Translations under genes and position numbers: made by a program | Notes under the pieces: model-generated | Seen by the model: the letters and a program-made list of their open reading frames with translations, nothing else | The model's database searches: none | What the model was told of the DNA's origin: nothing | Part shown: positions 58,199-64,000 of the stretch, piece by piece | Numbering within the stretch: the stretch's first letter is position 1 | Layout: each line of letters begins with the position of its first letter | Origin: Prevotella sp. UBA2725 | GTDB taxonomy: Bacteria; Bacteroidota; Bacteroidia; Bacteroidales; Bacteroidaceae | Assembly (NCBI GenBank): GCA_002353825.1 | Contig: DEKJ01000007.1 | Location: forward strand, 24,937 to 88,936 | Length of the DNA: 64,000 bases | Direction: 5' to 3'

Positions 58199-58331
58199 AT
58201 GAAACATTATAACGATATTTTCTTGGACTTTGACGATACGCTGTACGACACGCACGGTAACCAACAGATGGAATATTGATATCAATGAACTACAGCGCAA
58301 GCCGACGTATGTAGTGGATGAAGTAAAGTAA
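58199..58331 (+). pseudogene. HAD hydrolase gene with most of its length deleted
   Basis: The first 26 codons (MKHYNDIFLDFDDTLYDTHG) contain the DxDxT nucleophile motif of HAD phosphatases. After TGA 58277-58279, one base out of frame, the sequence DINELQRKPTYVVDEVK gives the typical C-terminal end. About 180-200 residues between them are missing, so this is a deletion relic. Confidence 0.78.
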
Positions 58332-58373
58332 AATAGAGGATCTATTATAGAATCGACTAAGGATATTCATACT

Positions 58374-59081
58374 ATGCGTACAGACAATATAGATAGACTT
58401 AAGACCATTAGGTCAATGGTCCGTGGTTTCTTTGAAGGTCTTTTCTCAGCTCTCATTGAGAAGGCGGACAAAGGAAACGGAGAGAGCCGCTCAGTATTAG
58501 TGAAGCAACTGATGATGAACAATTACGAGAACATTGCAGGCTACTTCACGCAGGCAATGTTCCCTATCATCGCCAGGGTCAATTATGACAGTCTTGATGA
58601 CTTGTCATCGAAGATGAAAGAGAAGCATGTTGGTGACCACACACCTTTGAAATTGCTTATGCGTATGGCATGCGGGTCAAAGGAGGCTTACGAATGCATG
58701 ACTTCTGAATACCGCCGGCAGATGGAAGCTTTGCTGTGTGGCCACATCGAGACTCCTGCAGAGCATCTTGCTGTGGAGTCCATGCCTTCCTCACTCACTC
58801 CAGTACCCGTGCCACAAGCGATACGGGGTGTGGTGCGCTCGATGATGCAAGGCTATGTCGTTGGCATAAAGGCCACTGATGGCAACGGCTTCCAACAGAA
58901 GACTATACTCAGAATGATGATCAATGGCATGCATACTCTGCTCCATGATACTGAGATCTCCGACTGGGGTGTCAATCCAGACCTTGACGACATATACCGC
59001 ATTGTCAACAAAGATGGAGAGAACTATGAGGTGTTGATCAACGAGATGAATCAAGCCTATGAAGACTTGGCAAATACATAA
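58374..59081 (+). CDS. Unknown helical protein with internal duplication
   Basis: This 235-residue soluble protein has two related segments: IRSMVRGFFEGLFSALIEKA (about 12-31) and IRGVVRSMMQGYVVGIKATD (about 149-168). Each is followed by a G-N-G turn and a helix (ESRSVLVKQLMMNNYENI; FQQKTILRMMINGMHTLL). No family is recognised, and it has no TM helix or signal. It is transcribed toward the end of the convergent restriction genes; its neighbour upstream is the HAD relic. Confidence 0.7.
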   Translation: MRTDNIDRLKTIRSMVRGFFEGLFSALIEKADKGNGESRSVLVKQLMMNNYENIAGYFTQAMFPIIARVNYDSLDDLSSKMKEKHVGDHTPLKLLMRMACGSKEAYECMTSEYRRQMEALLCGHIETPAEHLAVESMPSSLTPVPVPQAIRGVVRSMMQGYVVGIKATDGNGFQQKTILRMMINGMHTLLHDTEISDWGVNPDLDDIYRIVNKDGENYEVLINEMNQAYEDLANT

Positions 59082-59097
59082 TTGTGATTTGTCTTTC

Positions 59098-61110
59098 TTA
59101 TTTCTCGATCATCGCCTTCATCTCATCCAATGCGGCAAAGAGCTGCTCAATCTTCGAGACAATGCGATGCTGCTCGGAGAGTGGAGGAAGGGGAATTGAC
59201 ATATTCAGAATATCCTTTCTTGATATACCAGGGATGACTCCATGAGCTTTCTTTATGATTTCATTGACCTTTGATTTAATAGCATAATATATAAACTTAC
59301 AAGAGGCCTCTGTCTTAGGTCTTATTGCCATAAATTGTCTTGCAATATGGATACATCCTACATTGTTGATGACGACTTCTCCAATCGTTCCTTTACAAGA
59401 CATGAGAATGTCATTTGTTACTGACAGCACTTGGGGACTCTTCGTCCATCTATTTATAACAATCTTCCCATTCTCAATGTTGCTTGCTCCTGTCAGATAA
59501 GGAATACCTTTCTTATCGCTATTATATTCTTCAGGTCTCAAGTCCCTTCCTGATATTAGATCTGCAATATGTGTAAATGGTGTTTTGTCTCCTTTTATCA
59601 TCTCTAAAAGGATCTTCGCCTTGGTTTTCTCAATGTTGTCATTGAGTCCAGCCTGGTTTTCATCAATCTTAATTGGGTTATAATTCTCTTGTTTACCCTC
59701 TATCAGATTGTTGAACTGAGCTATCGCAGAAGAAATGCCTCTTACGAGATTATTCATCTGCTTCGTCAGTTCTTCCAACGTCATATCCGTTTCCGTGTCG
59801 TCTTTCTCCCGCATCCAGGTGATATCGAGCGAGGTCTTGTCGCGCTTGAGAATGTCGTCGACCGGGTAGCAGCGCCAACGGGCGTTCGGCTCCTTGTCGC
59901 TATAGGTCTGATGGCGCGGACGCTCCTCATATTTCGCCACGAAGTCGTCGAGGTCGGAGCGCTTCAAGGGGTTCTGTACCAGGGTGTGGCTGATACCCGT
60001 ACGGTAGTCGTAATACCAGATATCGTGTGTCGGCTCACCCTTGCGGAAGAAGAGCACGTTGGCTTTCACGCCCTGGGCATAGAAGATGCCGGTAGGCAGA
60101 TGTAGGATGGTGTGGAGATTGAAGTCGCTGAGCAGATGTTTACGGATCGTCTCACCCGCTCCTGCCTCAAAGAGCACGTTGTCAGGGAGGACGACTGCCG
60201 CACGTGCCCCGGTCTTCATCATCACCATGATATGTTGCAGAAAGTTGAGCTGATTGTCACTCGTATCAGCAAAGAAGTCATCACGGTTGATTGCCACTGA
60301 CCCCGCTGCCCGCTTGCCAAAAGGCGGATTGGCGAGGACGACGTCGGCCATGATGTCCGGTTCATGGATGAGCGAGTCACGGCACTCTATCGGGCTCGTT
60401 GAGGCGTCCATGCCATGCAGATACATGTTCATCGAAGCTAGGGTTACGACGAGCGGCGTGTTGTCGTATCCGTGTAGCTCGGAGGTGCGCAGTTGTTGCA
60501 GTTGGCGTGCATCAGTGGTCTGCTTCTTCATCTTGTCGTAGGCGGCGAGGAGGAAGCCACCCGTGCCACATGCCGGATCAATGATCGTCTCGCCGATCTG
60601 CGGATCAGTGACGTCGACCATAGCTGAAATGAGCGCACGGGGCGTGAAATACTGCCCGGCTCCACTTTTCGTGTCGCGGCCGTTGCGCTCGAGGATGCCT
60701 TCATAGATGGCACCTTTCACATCAGTGTCAAGGGCAAGCCACGTGTCTTCGCCAATCATCGAGATGACCTTCTGCAGATAGACCGGCTGCTGGATCTTGT
60801 TCGTTGCTTTTTGAAAGATGTTGCCTACCAGCCCCTCTTGCTTCGAGAGCTGCTGGAGGGTGCGCTCGTACTGGTCAACGAGATCCTGTCCGATGAGGCC
60901 TTGGAGGTCGCTCCACCGATAGCCTTCGGGAATGGCACTCTTCTCACCGAGGATCGTCTGGCTCTCGTCGTCCATCTTGAGGAAGAGCAGGTAAGTGAGC
61001 TGCGTGATATAGTCGGTGAAGCCTACACCCGCGCCCGAGAGCACAGTGGCAAGGTTCCACACTTTCTTCTGTATTGTTGAAGCCTCCATGGAGGCGTTAT
61101 GCTGTGGCAT
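59098..61110 (-). CDS. hsdM: Type I restriction-modification HsdM-HsdS fusion
   Basis: This 670-residue protein starts at ATG 61110 (alternative ATG 61089). Residues 1 to about 470 are an N6-adenine methyltransferase with the HsdM N-terminal helical domain, SAM motif DPACGTGGFL (178-187) and catalytic NPPFG (261-265). The C-terminal ~180 residues form one target-recognition domain (FTHIADLISGRDLRPEEY, YLTGASNIENGKIVINRW) plus one coiled coil (PLPPLSEQHRIVSKIEQL). A normal HsdS has two such halves, so two fusions may pair to read a symmetrical site. It overlaps hsdR by 14 bp. Confidence 0.9.
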   Translation of the reverse strand: MPQHNASMEASTIQKKVWNLATVLSGAGVGFTDYITQLTYLLFLKMDDESQTILGEKSAIPEGYRWSDLQGLIGQDLVDQYERTLQQLSKQEGLVGNIFQKATNKIQQPVYLQKVISMIGEDTWLALDTDVKGAIYEGILERNGRDTKSGAGQYFTPRALISAMVDVTDPQIGETIIDPACGTGGFLLAAYDKMKKQTTDARQLQQLRTSELHGYDNTPLVVTLASMNMYLHGMDASTSPIECRDSLIHEPDIMADVVLANPPFGKRAAGSVAINRDDFFADTSDNQLNFLQHIMVMMKTGARAAVVLPDNVLFEAGAGETIRKHLLSDFNLHTILHLPTGIFYAQGVKANVLFFRKGEPTHDIWYYDYRTGISHTLVQNPLKRSDLDDFVAKYEERPRHQTYSDKEPNARWRCYPVDDILKRDKTSLDITWMREKDDTETDMTLEELTKQMNNLVRGISSAIAQFNNLIEGKQENYNPIKIDENQAGLNDNIEKTKAKILLEMIKGDKTPFTHIADLISGRDLRPEEYNSDKKGIPYLTGASNIENGKIVINRWTKSPQVLSVTNDILMSCKGTIGEVVINNVGCIHIARQFMAIRPKTEASCKFIYYAIKSKVNEIIKKAHGVIPGISRKDILNMSIPLPPLSEQHRIVSKIEQLFAALDEMKAMIEK

Positions 61111-63838
61111 TGTTCTGATTGTATATGATGAATTGCGATAATGATTCAATATATCGGTTGGCTTCCTCACGCGCCTTAGGTGTATCGAAGCTGAGGATCA
61201 GCTGAACTGCCGCCTCCCGGTTGTATTCGGTGAAGAGCTGGATGTCGGCAGAGCCATTGCTGACGACATAGTCCTTCACCTGTTCGAAGAGCGCTATTTG
61301 TGCTTGCGAGAGTTCCTGGTGGCGCTTGCCAAACCACAGATTGAAAAGACTGTTGGCATAGCTCGAGATGGGAGTGAGCCGGGATATTGATTTATAGGCA
61401 AAGCGTACGAGCTGAATAATGTTTGTCAGCGTTTCTTTCTCCGACTTCGTCTTCAGCACTGTCACCTTGTCGGGAGCAGTGATGCTGTATGAGTTCCAAA
61501 GTTGAGTCGGTGAGAAATGTCGATTCTCCTCCATGAGCTTCATTCGCAGATCTTCTAACATGAGCCGCGTGATCGGTTCGCCATTGTTGTTGTAGATGAT
61601 GCGCAGGGCTTCTATTTCGTCTTTATGCGTAGAGACATACTGCTCAAAGGCCGTTGTCGTCTCTCGCGCTTCTTCTTGTGAGAATCCTTTCTCTATCAGC
61701 GAGTCTTCACCGGGGAGGAGCGTGGTAGTGAAGCCAGCATTGAGGATAAGCAGAAAGCGGCGCGCCTCCGCATTGTTGCGGAGCGATACCACCAGCTGCA
61801 GGCGCTCTGTATTGCGGCTTCCGATATCGGTGAACGGCGGCAGGCCTTTCTCCAATGCTTCATAGATAGCTGACGAGATATGTTGCAGGGATTCGCCGGC
61901 TATCGTGAAGAATTTATCGTGCATCTCCGGGTCTGCTTTGTGGTCAATGCGCGCGATACGTGAGGCCAGAAGCCTCAGGTTGCCGTCGTCCACCTTGCCG
62001 TGAGCGATCTCTTCAAGAAGTCGCTCCAGGGTGGGGTTCTTCTCGCCGGGCTCCGTGGTGACTGGCGCTATGCCTTTGGCATGCTCGGTTACGCCCACGG
62101 CATCCACGACGTAGAATCCGTCCTTGCTCTTGGCGTTGGGAGTCACGGCACGCAGCGCATCGTCGCTGATGGTGCGCACGCCGCGACCTAACATCTGTTG
62201 GTAGAGCTGACTGGAGTTGACATCGCGCATGAACATCACCACTTCGAGTGGTTTCACGTCGGTACCTGTGGCCACAAGCGTTACGGTCACGGCGATGCGG
62301 AAGTTGCGGTCGTTGCGGAAGCGGCGTATCAGCTTATTGCTGTCCTCTGCCGAATAGGTTATCTTCTGCACAAAGTCAGGGTCGTCTTCTTTATGGAAGA
62401 CCTCACGCGCTATGTCTACTATCAGTTGAGCGTGCGGATCATTGATGGCATAGATGAGCGTCTTCGGCAGTGAGCGAAACTCGTCATCCTCTCGGTCGGG
62501 GTAGAGGTCGGTATAAACGCTGTCGCGATAGTTCTCTAAGATTATGCGTATCTGCTGCGGATTGATGACACTGCGGTTGAGCTCTTCGGGCGTGTAGCCG
62601 CGAGGCTGTGCCATGCGGATCTTGGTTTCTGCACCGGTATAGTTGGTCTTTCGCTCCACGAGTTCATCGGCTGCAATGAGCCCTCCGTTCTCAGAGGCAT
62701 TCGTACGGATGCGGAAGACGCGATAGTCGACATTGACCTTGTCGACGATACTGCGCTCATAAGAGTAGTTCTCTACCACATTCTGATTGAAGAACGCCAG
62801 TGTCTCAGGTCCGGGAGTAGCCGTAAGTCCAATCATTCGAGCCGAGTCGAAATAATCGAGCACGCTCTTCCAACTGCTGTAGATGGAGCGGTGGCATTCG
62901 TCGATGACGATCAGATCGAAGAAGTCGTGCGGCAGCTTCATTTGCCCTTCCGTGCTATGCTCCTCGTCGTCACCTTCAGTGCCGTCGTCGTCCGATTCGT
63001 CTATTTCTTCTCCGCGCAGATAGGCATAAAGCCCCTGGATGGTGGCGATGAACACTTGTGCATCATCGGGAAACTGATGGTTGCGCACGCGCTCTACGCC
63101 ATAGATGGTGTTGAATGCGTCGCCCGACTCTGTGAGCCGGAACGTACCGAAATCTTCCTCTGCCTGACGTGCGAGGTTGTTGCGGTCGACAAGATAAAGC
63201 ACCCGTCGCATGGGTGTGTAGGTAAGGAAACGGTAGACGGCCGTGCAAGCCAGATAAGTCTTGCCGGCCCCGGTTGCCAGCACGACAAGTGCCCGCTTCT
63301 CTCCGTCACGGAACGAGGCTTCAAGATTTCTGATACCTTCATACTGACAGTCGCGCAGCCCTTTATGGCTAAGCCGGGGCAGTGCTACCCACTCATCGCG
63401 TAGACCGAGCAGGTGTGCGAGCTCCTTGGGCGTAGCAAACCGGTTGCGACGCTCATATATGCTGTCGGCATCGCGGAGATCGCGGAAGAAGATATCCTTA
63501 CCGTTGGCGAGCCAGACAAAAGGGAGGGGATGGCGGATGGTTTTGTAGAAACTTAAGGTCTTGTTGGCATAGCGCTCCACCTGCATCATGTGTTGTGTGG
63601 TGTCGAGGGGAATGTCGTCGCGTTTGGCTTCGATGACGCCCACTGCTACATCGTTGAGGAAAAGCATGTAGTCGGCTTCGCGATGACCTTCGGTGAGCGC
63701 TTCGCATACAGCCTGTGCCTCCCGGTCTGCCTCGTAGTCAGCACGCATGACAATCTTCCAACCGGCATCTTGCAGTTGTCGGTCTATATGCTTGCGGGCT
63801 CGCTGTTCCGGAAGAAGAGGTTGTTGCTCTGTAGCCAT
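61097..63838 (-). CDS. hsdR: Type I restriction endonuclease subunit HsdR
   Basis: This 913-residue motor and nuclease has an N-terminal PD-ExK nuclease (Asp56, Glu70-x-Lys72 in EADYMLFLNDVAVGVIEAKR). Helicase motifs are ATGAGKTYLA (I), VIDECHRS (II), GLTATPG (III) and MLGRGVRT (VI). A C-terminal helical region contacts HsdM. It is the first gene of a two-gene system with the HsdM-HsdS fusion. The length is close to the family norm. Confidence 0.94.
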   Translation of the reverse strand: MATEQQPLLPEQRARKHIDRQLQDAGWKIVMRADYEADREAQAVCEALTEGHREADYMLFLNDVAVGVIEAKRDDIPLDTTQHMMQVERYANKTLSFYKTIRHPLPFVWLANGKDIFFRDLRDADSIYERRNRFATPKELAHLLGLRDEWVALPRLSHKGLRDCQYEGIRNLEASFRDGEKRALVVLATGAGKTYLACTAVYRFLTYTPMRRVLYLVDRNNLARQAEEDFGTFRLTESGDAFNTIYGVERVRNHQFPDDAQVFIATIQGLYAYLRGEEIDESDDDGTEGDDEEHSTEGQMKLPHDFFDLIVIDECHRSIYSSWKSVLDYFDSARMIGLTATPGPETLAFFNQNVVENYSYERSIVDKVNVDYRVFRIRTNASENGGLIAADELVERKTNYTGAETKIRMAQPRGYTPEELNRSVINPQQIRIILENYRDSVYTDLYPDREDDEFRSLPKTLIYAINDPHAQLIVDIAREVFHKEDDPDFVQKITYSAEDSNKLIRRFRNDRNFRIAVTVTLVATGTDVKPLEVVMFMRDVNSSQLYQQMLGRGVRTISDDALRAVTPNAKSKDGFYVVDAVGVTEHAKGIAPVTTEPGEKNPTLERLLEEIAHGKVDDGNLRLLASRIARIDHKADPEMHDKFFTIAGESLQHISSAIYEALEKGLPPFTDIGSRNTERLQLVVSLRNNAEARRFLLILNAGFTTTLLPGEDSLIEKGFSQEEARETTTAFEQYVSTHKDEIEALRIIYNNNGEPITRLMLEDLRMKLMEENRHFSPTQLWNSYSITAPDKVTVLKTKSEKETLTNIIQLVRFAYKSISRLTPISSYANSLFNLWFGKRHQELSQAQIALFEQVKDYVVSNGSADIQLFTEYNREAAVQLILSFDTPKAREEANRYIESLSQFIIYNQNNATA

Positions 63839-64000
63839 TTCCTTAGATATTGTTGTCTCCGTCTCTTTTCGTTGTTTTTAGGCAACAAAGATAAAAATTT
63901 TATTTGAAACGGCCAACAAAGAAGGCTTAATTTTCCCCTGCTATGTAAGGATCAGCCACTTTTCTTCTCTTTCTTGCTTATCACTTGTGTCCACTTAAAT
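63839..64000. other. Upstream region of hsdR
   Basis: AT-rich, with a minus-strand TTATCTTTG-like -7 box near 63889-63896 (read as ATCTTTGTTG on the minus strand), placed to drive hsdR. No gene is visible up to the window edge. Confidence 0.4.

Overview
The window is chromosomal DNA of a Bacteroidota bacterium, most likely Prevotella/Segatella or a close relative. The clues are many promoters of the Bacteroidota type (-7 box TAnnTTTG), carboxypeptidase-like TonB-dependent receptors, SPII lipoproteins, RND pumps of the Bacteroidota kind, a CzcA-CzcC fusion, and small domain families (DUF6169-, DUF3791-, DUF6769-like) typical of this group. I see no rRNA, tRNA, phage, integrase, transposase or CRISPR array.

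Layout. 1-8 kb: the 5' part of an S9-type peptidase, then an AraC regulator divergent from a tripartite RND efflux operon. 8-10.5 kb: PLP synthase pdxS/pdxT downstream of a ThiD-like kinase fold fused to an AraC DNA-binding domain. 10.7-15.6 kb: an acn-icd-gltA operon for the oxidative arm of the TCA cycle, with an isocitrate dehydrogenase carrying NAD-type specificity residues. 15.9-19.2 kb: a polysaccharide export lipoprotein and a BY-kinase co-polymerase with a Gly-Tyr tail. 19.4-28.6 kb: a phosphate regulon (PhoR-like kinase, PiT transporter with a PhoU-like tail, PhoB-like regulator, TonB receptor and lipoprotein). Three of its promoters carry phased 11-bp Pho-box repeats, the last one always 20 bp before the TTTG of the -7 box.

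28.7-32.5 kb: a GNAT acetyltransferase, a MATE pump with a leader peptide and attenuator hairpin, a membrane LytTR regulator, and a small two-gene DUF6169 module. 32.8-41.4 kb: a TonB receptor, a TPR protein, a His-rich small protein, a CzcA-CzcC fusion and its adaptor (divalent metal efflux). 41.4-46.4 kb: a peptidase, deoD and a patatin, set among gene remnants (GH53 and GH2 ends, a MATE end), a palindromic element with terminal inverted repeats, and a secreted-protein gene broken by an amber codon.

46.7-59.1 kb is the accessory part: a divergent stand-alone FtsZ, a pseudokinase-AAA+ fusion, DUF3791-type small genes, a NADAR-sigma70-like fusion (frameshifted) coupled to a C39/papain-like peptidase, bcp, a GH3 glycosidase, an internally duplicated unknown protein, and several relics. 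59.1-63.8 kb: a two-gene type I restriction system (HsdR plus an HsdM-HsdS fusion with one target-recognition domain).

A tandem 22-bp palindromic repeat occurs at three intergenic places (about 1.2, 30.8 and 48.9 kb). It is the most distinctive non-coding signal. The strongest candidates for something new are this repeat family, the MATE attenuator, the Pho-box architecture, the FtsZ/pseudokinase-AAA pair, and the NADAR-sigma/peptidase pair.
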